Made by a program: the position numbers and the translations under genes
Notes under the pieces: model-generated
The model's database searches: none
Told to the model about the DNA's origin: nothing
The model's input: only the letters and a program-made list of their open reading frames with translations
Shown: piece after piece, positions 1 through 8,783 of the stretch
Numbering within the stretch: position 1 is the first letter of the stretch
How the letters are laid out: every line of letters starts with the position of its first letter
Assembly: GCA_049840835.1 (NCBI GenBank)
Contig: JASGJG010000003.1
Span: 310,001 to 374,000 of the forward strand
DNA length: 64,000 bases
DNA from: JANLTX01 sp049840835
GTDB taxonomy: Bacteria; Armatimonadota; Armatimonadia; Armatimonadales; Armatimonadaceae
Reading direction: 5' to 3'

Positions 1-1
1 T

Positions 2-217
2 TTTACGATACAGTCGACCCTTCCTGTTTCCTGGGATACACAGATAAAAAAGAAACGTGGCGGGACTATCTACCGAGAAGGTCGTATTCCTGTGGAGGCT
101 ATGGAACAGTTTCTACGGCAGCTCATGGCGGAGCAGGGATTGTCCCGAAGACTACCCAGTAAAAAGCGGAGCCCTAACCTCGCGGATTCGAAACGGCCTA
201 TCGTCCTGAGAGCGTGA
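2..217 (+). CDS. C-terminal end of an unknown protein (runs in from left edge)
   Basis: An open frame enters from the left edge and ends in TGA at 215-217, giving about 71 residues rich in Lys and Arg (for example KKKRGGTIYREGR near the start and a basic tail PSKKRSPNLADSKR). No domain is recognisable in what remains. Its stop overlaps the GTG start of the next small reading frame (GTGA), so the two looked like neighbours in one operon. The product is unknown; the frame itself is supported by the overlap and by the absence of stops. Confidence 0.5.
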   Translation, partial: FTIQSTLPVSWDTQIKKKRGGTIYREGRIPVEAMEQFLRQLMAEQGLSRRLPSKKRSPNLADSKRPIVLRA

Positions 218-408
218 AAACGCAGGATCGGGCGCTGGCTCTGCTAAAGGCGGCAGAGGAAAAGCTGGCCGCGCTGAACTCCCTCACAGCAGAGGTTTCT
301 GGCAAGCGGACTTTCGATGCCCCCAATCCCAAGAAACGTTCCCATGCCACGTTTACCGGCACCGTCCTGCTGATTAGTCGCGTGAGGGCAGGCTTTCCTT
401 CAACGTAG
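214..408 (+). pseudogene. Truncated LolA-like gene, 5' fragment only
   Basis: GTG start overlapping the upstream stop. The first ~53 residues (ALLKAAEEKLAALNSLTAEV followed by a TFTGTVLL strand) look like the start of the LolA/outer-membrane lipoprotein-sorting-like proteins common in this kind of genome: an amphipathic helix, then the first beta strand, without an obvious signal peptide. At about position 371 this similarity stops, and the remaining frame (11 residues to 408) is only the antisense of the acyltransferase end. The family normally needs about 200 or more residues, so this is a broken remnant. Family assignment is by look only. Confidence 0.45.
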
Positions 409-1715
409 TTCGGCGTTCCTGGGAGAGGAAGGGGCGCTCGCAGAGAGACCAGAACAGGCGGGCAGCGAGCAGGGCAAGTGGCAGGCCGATCAGCATGTTC
501 ATGGCGAACACGGGCAGGCTGCCCGCACTCGTGGTGACTAGCTCACGGCGCAGGAGCATTTTCATGGTCCACTGGAGTCCGTACAACACGGGAATATGGA
601 CCAGGTAGAGGCTGTAGGCCAGTGTGCCCAGCGTGACCAGGGGGCGCCAGGAAAAGAGCTGGGAGATCCAGGGGATAGTGGCACAGCAGAGAATCAGCAG
701 GGCGAATGCGGCACCGCCCACTTCATCGGCGAGCGGCGAGGGGGCAGGCTCCATAGCCAGGAACAGGCGCCCGATCCAGCCGCCTATGGCGAGGTCGGAG
801 CGTAGCACCAGGAACCAGCTCAGGCAAAGGCAGAAGGCGGGTAGAAGCAGGTAGGGGGAGCGGGTGCGCTCACGGACCACAAGGCTAGTGGCACCCATGC
901 CGAACGCGAACTCAGCCCAGCGCCCCAGGAAGGTGTTTGTGAGGCAGTGATACTCGCTGCTGAAGGTGCTATCGTCATCCAGGCACGTGGCATAGCCTAT
1001 CTGGTAGTACAGCCATACACGGTAGGCAACACAGGCGCCTACCGCCAGCATAACCGCAAGCCCCAGCCCGCTGATAGGCCATTTCCCCCCCACACGAGTG
1101 CCACGCCAGCGGGCGATAACTACCAGGATGGGAAAAGCCAGGTAGAGCTGAACCTCCGGAGTCAGTGTCCAGAGCGGCGGGTTGAAAGCGGGCATCTCAC
1201 TCCCCGGCACCATACCGTGCATAAAGATAAGGCACTCGGGGAACGAGACGAACAGGTTGCCGAAATTGGGAGTCTCCATAGGGAGATGGTGCAGCCATAC
1301 CCGTCGTAGCTCATCTAAATAAAAAGTGCCCAGGGTTATCGCAAGAGCGAGCAGGATAGCCAGCATAGTAAGGTAAGGCGAGCCGACGTATACGGCGCTG
1401 TAGCCAGGAGAAGAATGTTTCCTCGGATTTAGTGGGAGCCTGTCCGCTCTCGGTCAAGGTTTCTCGGCGAGCAAACGGTAGGTAGAGCAGGAAGCCTGAC
1501 AGAACAAAGAACAGGCTGGTGCGCGAGCCACCGAGACCCCCGATAGGGGATAGCAAATCGACAGTAAGCGTTGATGTCAACCGAACAGGCCAGGCAGGAT
1601 TGCCCGCACCCCCCCAGAAGTGAAACAGGACGACCATAAGCGCGGCGAAGCCACGCAAGCCATCGAGATAGAGAAGGCGTGTTTTAGGGGGGCTATTCTG
1701 TTGGAGTGGCTGCAT
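374..1715 (-). CDS. Acyltransferase 3 family (OafA/YrhL-like) membrane protein, frameshifted
   Basis: Two overlapping minus-strand frames together make one integral-membrane O-acyltransferase. The N-terminal part (start ATG at 1713-1715) has the family opening YLDGLRGFAALMVVLFHFW, with the conserved Arg and the catalytic-type His, then FFVLSGFLL. It ends in a short nonsense tail after LALPYYA. The second frame continues with MLAILLALAITLG and the rest of the multi-helix domain (PLWTLTPEVQLYL). The switch lies near 1360-1366 and equals one extra base. Such enzymes acetylate or acylate surface polysaccharide sugars in the inner membrane. It is either a sequencing error or a recent pseudogene. 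It ends exactly where the LolA-like fragment is cut off. Confidence 0.8.
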
Positions 1716-1816
1716 ACGAAATGGTTAGAACTGAGATTTCTGGAGTTCGTTGTATCCCGATTCTATGAAAACAATGTGAGGAGGGCAAAAGATTCGAGCC
1801 GCCGAACCTTGAAGCC

Positions 1817-2929
1817 ATGAAAAGTGAAGTTCGTATCGGCGTGATCGGATGTGGGCAGATTGCCCAGCAGCACTTCAAGACCTACAAGGATATTCCTGAG
1901 GCGAAGGTGGTTGCCTGCGCCGACATTATCGAGGAGCGCGCAAAGAACAGCGCGGCAGAGTACGGAATCGAAAATGTATACACCAGCGCGAAGGCGCTGC
2001 TGGAGCGCGATGATTTAGATGCAGTCGATGTCTGCCTGCATAACAACCTTCACCGGGCCGGAGTTGAGGCCGTTATCGCCAGCGGGCGGCATGCCTACTG
2101 CGAAAAACCCATGGCGGGGACCTACGCGGATGCCCTGGCGATGTATGAGGCAGCAAAGTCGGCGGGTAAGAAACTGCATATTCAGTTGGCCGGGCTGTAC
2201 TCCAACGAAGTCCGCGCCGCCAAGGGATTGATCGAAGAGGGGGCTCTGGGCGAGGTCTACTATGCCCGCTCCAATGGCCACCGCCGCCGTGGTCGACCCT
2301 ATCTAGATGGTTATGGCCGCGCGGACTTCGTACAGAAAGAGAACTCCGGGGGCGGCGCGCTCTACGATATGGGGGTCTACCATATCTCCGAGATTCTGTA
2401 TCTTCTGGGCAACCCCGCGCCAGAGCGAATCGTCGGGCGCACGTTCCAGAAGCTCCCCACCGACCCCAAGCGCCAGCAGCTTTCCGGAGCCAATGTAGAA
2501 GAGATGGGCACGGGGCTGGTTCGGTTCTCCAATGGCGTCGCGATGGATATCCTGGAAGCCTGGGCCATGCATCTGGATAGCCTGGAAGGCAGCTTTGTAC
2601 TGGGTAGCGAGGGCGGTGTGCGCCTGCATCCGTTCGCGCTGCACAAGAGCTATGGGGATTTAGACGTTTCTGGCAACGCGAGTATGGGTGCGGCGGCCTA
2701 TCGCTGGCGCAAGCTACGCTCCGAAGATGGCGACACAGATACACGCGATAACTCCCAGCGTCACTGGGTGAATGTGCTTTTGGGGAAAGATGAGCTTCTG
2801 CCCACAGCGGAGATTGCGCTGAACACCATGCTGGTCTCCGAAGGCATCTATCTCTCCGAGAAGCTGGGCCACGAGGTCAGTGCCGAGGAAGTCCGCGAGA
2901 TGTCTGTGAGCACGGCGAAGTCCCTGTGA
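1817..2929 (+). CDS. Gfo/Idh/MocA family sugar oxidoreductase
   Basis: 370 residues, the usual size for this NAD(P)-dependent dehydrogenase family acting on sugars and inositols. The N-terminal Rossmann fold shows IGVIGCGQIAQQHF (about residues 6-19) and the second-strand ACADI. The family signature EKPM, whose Lys is catalytic, is near residue 97. The C-terminal alpha/beta domain carries GGALYDMGVYHISEILYLLG. There is no signal peptide, so it is cytoplasmic. First gene of an operon whose next four genes overlap or nearly touch (GTGA with the BNR gene), so it probably oxidises a sugar or sugar acid in the same catabolic route. The substrate cannot be read from the sequence. Confidence 0.9.
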   Translation: MKSEVRIGVIGCGQIAQQHFKTYKDIPEAKVVACADIIEERAKNSAAEYGIENVYTSAKALLERDDLDAVDVCLHNNLHRAGVEAVIASGRHAYCEKPMAGTYADALAMYEAAKSAGKKLHIQLAGLYSNEVRAAKGLIEEGALGEVYYARSNGHRRRGRPYLDGYGRADFVQKENSGGGALYDMGVYHISEILYLLGNPAPERIVGRTFQKLPTDPKRQQLSGANVEEMGTGLVRFSNGVAMDILEAWAMHLDSLEGSFVLGSEGGVRLHPFALHKSYGDLDVSGNASMGAAAYRWRKLRSEDGDTDTRDNSQRHWVNVLLGKDELLPTAEIALNTMLVSEGIYLSEKLGHEVSAEEVREMSVSTAKSL

Positions 2930-3846
2930 ACGGCTGGACGAGAGCAAAGGGCGTTCCTGAGAGCGCCCGTGTCTCGGTATTCCGGCAGGATCCGATTAAG
3001 CCGAGTGTAGTGCATCTGGCTCTCAGCTACTCGCAGGGATATATGCGCTCCGAGGATGGCGGGCGCTCGTTTGCAGCTCCAGGAGCGGGTATGGGCAGGG
3101 GGGTGCGCGATTTGGCGCTCTGTCCTTCTCAGCCCGCGCGGCTCTACGCATCCGTGGAGGGGGATAGCCGTGTGGTGATGCGGAGCAATGACTCCGGGAA
3201 GACCTGGCAGAAAGCCGCCATGCGGGGATTTGCTCCCTCTCAGAGACCCCATGGCATTCAACTGGTAGTAGACCCGACCGACGCCGCCCGGCTTTTTCTG
3301 TTGGCGATGGGCACACCCGAGGTGCTGTGGCGTAGTGGGGATAGCGGTGAGACCTGGACCCGAATGGATCGGGGCCTGAGCGGACGCCCAACCTTTGGGA
3401 CCATAGTGATTGCGCCTATGCTAGCGGTCACAAAGGGGGGAGTCAAACTAGCCCTGCTGGGTGGTGGGCGAATGGCGCGTATCGGGCCGGGGGAAGATAG
3501 CTGGAAAGATGCCACACCGCGTGCTCCGAAGGCGGAGGCGGAGTGGGTTACCATCGACCCCAGGCATTCTTCTCGGTTGTGGCGAACCGGTCAGGGAAAG
3601 CTCTGGCGCAGCGATGATGGCCGCCGCTGGAGCCGTGTGGGCACTGCCACAGACGCTACTTTAGTGACATGTGATAGCGGAAAAGCGGGCCGGTTGCTCC
3701 TGGCACGTTACTCCGGGATATTCCTCTCAGGAGACAGCGGCAAGAGCTGGCGACAGGTGGCCGACAAAGAGGCGCAGTACGCCGTGTTCGCCGGGGAGAA
3801 CCTGGTGAGCACAGATGGACAGAAGGTTTTCTGGAGAAAGCTATGA
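2926..3846 (+). CDS. BNR/Asp-box repeat beta-propeller protein
   Basis: 306 residues from a GTG that overlaps the previous stop. At least five Asp-box repeats are visible: SEDGGRSF, SNDSGKTW, SGDSGETW, SDDGRRWS and SGDSGKSW, spaced 45-60 residues apart, as in sialidase-like and VPS10-like propellers. There is no signal peptide and no sialidase catalytic Arg triad that I can identify. It could be a sugar-binding or structural propeller rather than a hydrolase. Its place between a sugar oxidoreductase and a flavin reductase in one overlapping operon suggests a role in handling the same substrate, but no function is shown. Confidence 0.8.
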   Translation: MNGWTRAKGVPESARVSVFRQDPIKPSVVHLALSYSQGYMRSEDGGRSFAAPGAGMGRGVRDLALCPSQPARLYASVEGDSRVVMRSNDSGKTWQKAAMRGFAPSQRPHGIQLVVDPTDAARLFLLAMGTPEVLWRSGDSGETWTRMDRGLSGRPTFGTIVIAPMLAVTKGGVKLALLGGGRMARIGPGEDSWKDATPRAPKAEAEWVTIDPRHSSRLWRTGQGKLWRSDDGRRWSRVGTATDATLVTCDSGKAGRLLLARYSGIFLSGDSGKSWRQVADKEAQYAVFAGENLVSTDGQKVFWRKL

Positions 3847-5765
3847 GCTTCCCAACACTCTTCACGCCGTTTACGCTGAAAAATGTCACCTTGCGGAATC
3901 GAATCGTCATCAGTGGGCACTTCGCGGGGTGGTGGGTGGAAGACGGTATGCCCGGCTCGGCGTTCGCTTCGTATATCGAGGAGCGAGTGAAGAACAACGG
4001 CGTGGGGCTGTTTGTCATAGGGGCAACGTCACCACAGCCCGGCTCCGGCTGGATGGAGAGCGTGTCGGATGCTATTATCCCCCGCTATGAAAAGCTAGTC
4101 GCGGTAGGGCATCGGCATCGAGCAGCTATCTTCGCACAACTCTGCCACCCCGGCTATCACCCGTTGCCCGGTCCGGCTGTGCATCCCGGTTCGCCCCGCG
4201 CGGATGCTATTCAGCCTGCCTACACCGGTCCGCCACGCAAGGTACCCAGCCTGGCAGAAGTCCACGAGCTGGTACGGGCGTTCGGTGAAGCGACTCGGCG
4301 CGCTGTAGCAGGCGGGGTAGACGGTATGGAGCTACACGCCCATGAATCGTTCCTGCACGCTCAGTTCCTCAACCCTGTCTGGAACACGCGCACCGATGAA
4401 TATGGCGGCAGCTTAGAGAACCGCCTGCGTTTTCTAGTAGAGACTCTGCAAGCTATGCGCTCGCACATGCCAGACGGTATGCCCCTGGGAATCCGGCTGA
4501 AGCTGGACGACATGGAGCAGCGTGGCATGGCGTTCGATGAGTTCGTGACCGCCGCGCAACTCTTAGAGGCAGATGGACTGGCAGACTATATCAACTTCAC
4601 CGGGGGAGACGGGCGCTTTCACCATGGCCCTATGGCTCGCCCCGATGGCGAGTGGCTGCCCCTTATGCAGCAGATGCGCCAGCAAGTAAAGCTGCCGCTC
4701 ATGCACAATGGGCGCGTGACCACCCCAGAGATGGCCGAGCAAGCGCTGAGTGAGGGTTGGGTAGATGTGGTGGGCATGACCAAGACTCATATCTGTGACC
4801 CCCATTTCACGGCCAAAGTCTACGCCAATAACCTGGCCGATATTCGCTACTGCACCCGCTGTATTCAGAGCTGCCACGGCGCTATCGACCGCATGACCTG
4901 CGTGTACAACCCCCTCACCAGCCGCGAAGCCATGCCCGGCTGGTCCACTCTGGAGCCAGCGACGACAAAGAAGCGCGTGGTGATTGTAGGCGCAGGTCCA
5001 GCGGGCATGGAGGCCGCCATCACGCTATCTGCACGTGGCCATAGTGTCACTGTGCTGGAGAAAGCCGATAGGGTAGGTGGGCTGGTCTGGCTGGGGGCAT
5101 CGTCTCCCATGCGCCAGAACTGGGCACGAATTGCCGAGTTCTATACCCGCCAGGCCGAAAAAGGCACATTCGATGTCCGCCTGAACACAGAAGCCACCCC
5201 GGAGAGCATTATGGCGCTCTCTCCCGATGCCGTAATCATCGCCACGGGCTCCACACCGCTGAAACATCCGCTTCCCGGAGGGCGTGAATCGCTCACCGTA
5301 AACGAGGTCCTGGCCGGGCTTGCTGATGGCTGTGAGCGCGTGCTGCTCTACGACCGCGAGGGTTTCAACAGGGCTATGGTCGCGGCAGACTATCTCTCGG
5401 CGCAGGGTATTGCCGTCCACTTCGTCTCCCCGAACATCTCTATCGGGGAGACCGTGGAGTACATGACCCGCGCGGAGATTATCCCAAGACTTCAGGCGCA
5501 GGGCGTAGACTTCTTCCCCGGCGAGGAGCTGGAAGACTGGAGCGAGGACGGCATCGCCATCACCCGCTCTGTGCGCACTGCCGAGGAGCGCACCCACGAA
5601 GGTATCGATGCCGTGGTCGCCACTGTCGGGTCACGCAGCATCAATATCCTCGCACAAGAACTACGTGGGCGTGTGCCTGAGCTGCATGTGATTGGGGATG
5701 CGAATCTTCCCCAGACCGTCGAAGCCGCCACCTACCAGGGCGCTCGTATTGGCCGAAAACTATGA
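3843..5765 (+). CDS. Old-yellow-enzyme/2,4-dienoyl-CoA reductase-type NADH:flavin oxidoreductase
   Basis: 640 residues in the FadH architecture. The N-terminal FMN TIM barrel (about 1-330) includes the HAHESFLHAQFLNP stretch and the typical NTRTDEYGGSLENR. A 4Fe-4S cluster motif follows, Cys-x2-Cys-x3-Cys-x8-Cys at about residues 337-353. The C-terminal half is an FAD/NAD(P) module beginning VVIVGAGPAGMEAA near residue 379. Such enzymes reduce enone or dienoyl double bonds or demethylate amines, passing electrons from NAD(P)H through FAD and Fe-S to FMN. The start ATG overlaps the BNR stop (ATGA), and the gene overlaps the next by four bases. In this sugar-type operon the substrate may be an unsaturated or methylated intermediate; that is inference. 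Confidence 0.9.
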   Translation: MSFPTLFTPFTLKNVTLRNRIVISGHFAGWWVEDGMPGSAFASYIEERVKNNGVGLFVIGATSPQPGSGWMESVSDAIIPRYEKLVAVGHRHRAAIFAQLCHPGYHPLPGPAVHPGSPRADAIQPAYTGPPRKVPSLAEVHELVRAFGEATRRAVAGGVDGMELHAHESFLHAQFLNPVWNTRTDEYGGSLENRLRFLVETLQAMRSHMPDGMPLGIRLKLDDMEQRGMAFDEFVTAAQLLEADGLADYINFTGGDGRFHHGPMARPDGEWLPLMQQMRQQVKLPLMHNGRVTTPEMAEQALSEGWVDVVGMTKTHICDPHFTAKVYANNLADIRYCTRCIQSCHGAIDRMTCVYNPLTSREAMPGWSTLEPATTKKRVVIVGAGPAGMEAAITLSARGHSVTVLEKADRVGGLVWLGASSPMRQNWARIAEFYTRQAEKGTFDVRLNTEATPESIMALSPDAVIIATGSTPLKHPLPGGRESLTVNEVLAGLADGCERVLLYDREGFNRAMVAADYLSAQGIAVHFVSPNISIGETVEYMTRAEIIPRLQAQGVDFFPGEELEDWSEDGIAITRSVRTAEERTHEGIDAVVATVGSRSINILAQELRGRVPELHVIGDANLPQTVEAATYQGARIGRKL

Positions 5766-6610
5766 CCGATGATGTGAAACCTACCGCCCTTCCCTACGTG
5801 CCGGATAGCGATGACCTCAGCACCATAGAGCGCGATCTGCGGTTCTTCCCCGTGCAGAACCCCGCCCCGAAGGCGCTCACCGCCGAGCAACTAGAGCACT
5901 TCAACAGCCAGGGCTACATTGCCCCTGTCACCGTGTTCTCCGATGCCGAAATCGCCGCCCTGCGTAGCTACTTCGATGCCCTGCTGGCGAAGACTCTCGC
6001 CGAGGGTGGCACCAGCTACTCCATTGCCACGGCCCACCGGAAATACGGGCGCGTGTGGGACCTGGTGCACCATCCGAAGCTCGTGGCGCTGGCCGCCGAT
6101 ATTCTGGGGCCGAATGTAGTGGCTTGGGGTACCCACTTCTTCTGCAAGATGCCCCACGACGGCAAGCGGGTCCATTGGCACCAGGATGCGGTCTACTGGC
6201 CTCTGACTCCCAGCAAGACCGTAACTATCTGGCTAGCCATTGACGATGCCGATGTCGAAAACGCTTGCATGTGCTTCCTGCCCGGTTCGCATCTCCGTGG
6301 CCCTATCAGCCACCTGCCTACATCTGCCGCAGAAGACAATGTACTCAATCTCAAAGTAGAGAACATCGAACAGTATGGTGGCGCACCCGTGGACGATATC
6401 CTCAAAGCCGGACAGGTCTCCCTGCACAACGATCTTTTGCTTCATGGCTCCGAGGCCAACGACTCCGACCGCCGCCGCTGTGGCCTCACCCTGCGCTACT
6501 GCGCCGCCGAAGTCCGCGCCCACCTGGGCTGGAACGATAAGGGCATCCTGGTCGCAGGCTCTGACCCCGACCATCACTGGCGAAACGCTCCCCGCCCGGA
6601 GGCAGAGTAG
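5762..6610 (+). CDS. Phytanoyl-CoA dioxygenase (PhyH) family Fe(II)/2-oxoglutarate oxygenase
   Basis: 282 residues, typical length. The iron-binding HxD is in VHWHQDAVYW (His-Gln-Asp), the distal His is in LHNDLLLHGSEAN, and a downstream Arg (RRRCGLTLRYC) fits the 2-oxoglutarate-binding position. The PhyH hallmark CFLPGSHLRG is also present. It is a cytoplasmic hydroxylase of unknown substrate. The ATGA overlap with the flavin reductase gene and the four-base gap to the next gene place it firmly in the 1.8-7.6 kb operon. A second, clearly different PhyH gene lies near 20.9 kb. Confidence 0.9.
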   Translation: MTDDVKPTALPYVPDSDDLSTIERDLRFFPVQNPAPKALTAEQLEHFNSQGYIAPVTVFSDAEIAALRSYFDALLAKTLAEGGTSYSIATAHRKYGRVWDLVHHPKLVALAADILGPNVVAWGTHFFCKMPHDGKRVHWHQDAVYWPLTPSKTVTIWLAIDDADVENACMCFLPGSHLRGPISHLPTSAAEDNVLNLKVENIEQYGGAPVDDILKAGQVSLHNDLLLHGSEANDSDRRRCGLTLRYCAAEVRAHLGWNDKGILVAGSDPDHHWRNAPRPEAE

Positions 6611-6614
6611 AAAG

Positions 6615-7607
6615 ATGCCTTTTGCCGTTACTGCCTATGGCGTGCCGCACTCCATGGGCATTCTTGCCACCGCAGATGGAGTCAAGCCCGAAAAGCCGAC
6701 GACCATTTTCGATCTCATGGACTGGGCAAAGGCGCAGGGGCTGGTCGGCGTAGATATTCCCTTGCCACCCGCTTACTCTGCCGAAGAAATCCGAGAGGCA
6801 CTCCAAGAGCGCGAACTCCGTTTAGTTGCCGAGTGTGCAGCACTGCTCTCACAAAGCGCTGAAGAGAATACCGCCGCTATCCATAAGGCCCATACCGCAG
6901 GCGCAAAAGTAGTCCGCTTTTGTCTGAGCACTATATTGGAAGGCAGACGCTACAAACTCCCGGATGGTTGGATAGCCCATCGGGATGCGCTGGCGATCCG
7001 TATGCGCGAGATACTTCCTGTTGCGGAAGACCTGGGGGTCTCCCTGGCCTTTGAGAACCACCAGGATGCCGATACCAGTGATTTCCTCTGGCTCTATGAG
7101 CACTCCGGCAAATCCAAAGCCTTTGGCGTGTGCTTAGATGCTGGCAACCCATTAGCTGTAGGCGAAGACCCGGTACAGGCAGCAAAAGATCTCGCCCCTC
7201 TCATTCGGCATACGCACTTAAAAGACTACACCATGCACTTTGCCCCAGAGGGGTACCGCCTGGTGCGCTGTATTGCAGGTACCGGCGTGGTCGATTTCCC
7301 CGAGATTCTGCGCATTGTGCGCGGCAACGGCTTTGCGGATTTACTCCCAGGCATCGAGATAGCCGCTCAACCCACTCGCACCATTCCCGTTCTAGATCCT
7401 GCCTGGTGGGCAGAGTTTCCCGAGCGCCCGGCCACATCGCTGCTGGGGCCGCTGGGGATATTGTGGAAGAAGGGGATACCGGAAATCACTCCGTATTCCT
7501 CTGCCTGGGAGCGCGGCGAAAACTCTGCTACCGTTCAAGCCGAAGAATGGCTCGTGCTAGAGCAGAGTGCGGCATACTTCAGGGCGTTAGAAAGCGCCAT
7601 AGGTTAA
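6615..7607 (+). CDS. Sugar phosphate isomerase/epimerase (AP endonuclease family 2 TIM barrel)
   Basis: About 330 residues from the ATG at 6615, four bases after the PhyH stop. A longer upstream extension in this frame would run inside phyH and is rejected. Barrel signatures: the LVAECAALL strand, VVRFCLST, SLAFENHQD (metal-binding Glu), FGVCLDAGNP (Asp), IRHTHLKDY (His-Thr-His with Asp) and LPGIEIA. These are the metal-ligand positions of the xylose-isomerase-like family. Last gene of the operon starting with the Gfo/Idh/MocA oxidoreductase; the two families are often paired in inositol, sugar-acid or ketosugar catabolism. Confidence 0.88.
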   Translation: MPFAVTAYGVPHSMGILATADGVKPEKPTTIFDLMDWAKAQGLVGVDIPLPPAYSAEEIREALQERELRLVAECAALLSQSAEENTAAIHKAHTAGAKVVRFCLSTILEGRRYKLPDGWIAHRDALAIRMREILPVAEDLGVSLAFENHQDADTSDFLWLYEHSGKSKAFGVCLDAGNPLAVGEDPVQAAKDLAPLIRHTHLKDYTMHFAPEGYRLVRCIAGTGVVDFPEILRIVRGNGFADLLPGIEIAAQPTRTIPVLDPAWWAEFPERPATSLLGPLGILWKKGIPEITPYSSAWERGENSATVQAEEWLVLEQSAAYFRALESAIG

Positions 7608-7660
7608 AACCCTCAGTTCATGCGATTCACGCCCGCCTACTGGGATAAGGGACCAGGCAG

Positions 7661-8501
7661 CTAGATGGCTAACGCTGTCTGTATCTCTTCAAAATGTGTG
7701 GCAATCCCTTTGTAACTTCGGGCTTCCTGGCTCATGGAATACAGGGCTTCCCGGAGCAGGGCGCGTTTCTCGGTATCCAGCCCATTCACGGGGTAGAGGT
7801 GCAGGCGAATGGCGAAGAGGGCTGCGTCTGCCTGAGGGATAGGCCAGAGGGTCTGGCGCTCGACTCGTAGCCAGAGGTCGTTCGGATCGAAGGGATTTTT
7901 CTCCAGTGCCGGGTGCTGGTTCAGGCGGTTATCAAACGAGATACCCCAGGTGAATCGTACAAACGGGCCACGGGTCACGAAAAGCTGCACGATAGAGGGT
8001 GCGGCGGCTTTCTGGCGCTCTATGCCTGGTACGGGTTCATGAGTCGCCGTATAGCCTCGGCCAATCTTTTCTTCAGGCCGCCAGTGACTGGGGGCACAGA
8101 TATGCAGTGCCGCGTTCCAGTCTCCACGCTCAGCATTACGCCGCACGATAGCGATGTCTTCCGGGAAGAGCAAGCATAGCTCAGAGAAGGGAAGAGCTGC
8201 CAGTGCCTCAGCATTGGGGAACTGAGCAGGCCACTCGGTATGCAGGCGTTCCGCGATGAGTGCGCACACGGCGCGCTCAGTAGGAGTATCAAAGCTATCG
8301 AAAAGCGTGTGCCGCTCTGGATGGATGCTTGCGGCGTGCTGCTTGTTCTCCAAAAACGCCGGTGTGTTTGTATCGAGCTGGAACAGGCAGCTATCCAGGA
8401 AACCGTTGCCGTAGTCGGTGGTAGAGGGGGAGAAGGTCGGGCGTGGTAGTGTAGCGCCCCTTAGACGGTGGGAAATAGATAGGTTGGGGCGGAAGCGTCA
8501 T
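7661..8501 (-). CDS. Haem-dependent oxidative N-demethylase family protein (DUF3445), frameshifted
   Basis: The 230-residue frame 7661-8353, opened by TTG, lacks the family's N-terminus. Reading further upstream on the minus strand, the same frame continues as TTDYGNGFLDSCLFQLD. A second frame starts at ATG 8499-8501 as MTLPPQPIYFPPSKGRYTT and reaches PDLLPL. Joined at the run of five G (plus strand 8426-8430, one base too many), they give about 279 residues. The join matches the family pattern in which a YFP start is followed by a DFGNG-like motif. Conserved body motifs: CAPSHWRPEEKIG, the HEPVPG loop, and LRVERQTLWPIPQ. Members demethylate methylated amines in the cytoplasm. Convergent with the isomerase gene. 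Confidence 0.75.
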
Positions 8502-8783
8502 GGCTTACAAACAGAAAAAGCGCCGAACCTGTTGTCGATTTTTACTCGTCTGGTTCGCCGCTTGGGTTTAGTCTTCAAAGGTATTTCCTTCTCGACTATG
8601 TATATAGTATATCGTAAAATCAGCCCTCTTGTCAAGCTAGTGGCAGATTTCAGAATCTGCATGAAATGCAGATTTTTGTAGCAAGAGATTTAAATTCGTT
8701 AGTTTGTTTTGTGTTTTTGATACTGAAGTAGTAATTTAAGAACTTATATTGTTGTGTAAATGTATCGTGAAGTTCTTTGAGGT
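8502..8783. other. Gene-free AT-rich spacer
   Basis: No convincing gene on either strand. The stretch becomes AT-rich after 8580 and holds a short alternating tract (TATGTATATAGTATATCG near 8598) and the hairpin pair listed separately. It precedes the minus-strand DUF3445 gene start and probably contains its promoter, but I cannot place a clear -35/-10 pair. Confidence 0.5.
8643..8677 (+). terminator. Two overlapping, mutually exclusive hairpins, the second followed by T5
   Basis: Hairpin 1 at 8643-8660 pairs GCAGATT with AATCTGC around a 4-base loop. Hairpin 2 at 8654-8674 pairs AATCTGCAT with ATGCAGATT around GAA and runs into TTTTT (8673-8677). They share AATCTGC, so only one can form. 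The second has the shape of a weak intrinsic terminator on the plus strand. No plus-strand gene is visible just upstream, so its role is unknown. Confidence 0.35.

Noticed and set aside
6375..6614. N-terminal extension of the sugar isomerase inside phyH
   Set aside because: The family start is MPFAVTAYGVPHSMG at 6615; the upstream part is out-of-frame phyH sequence.
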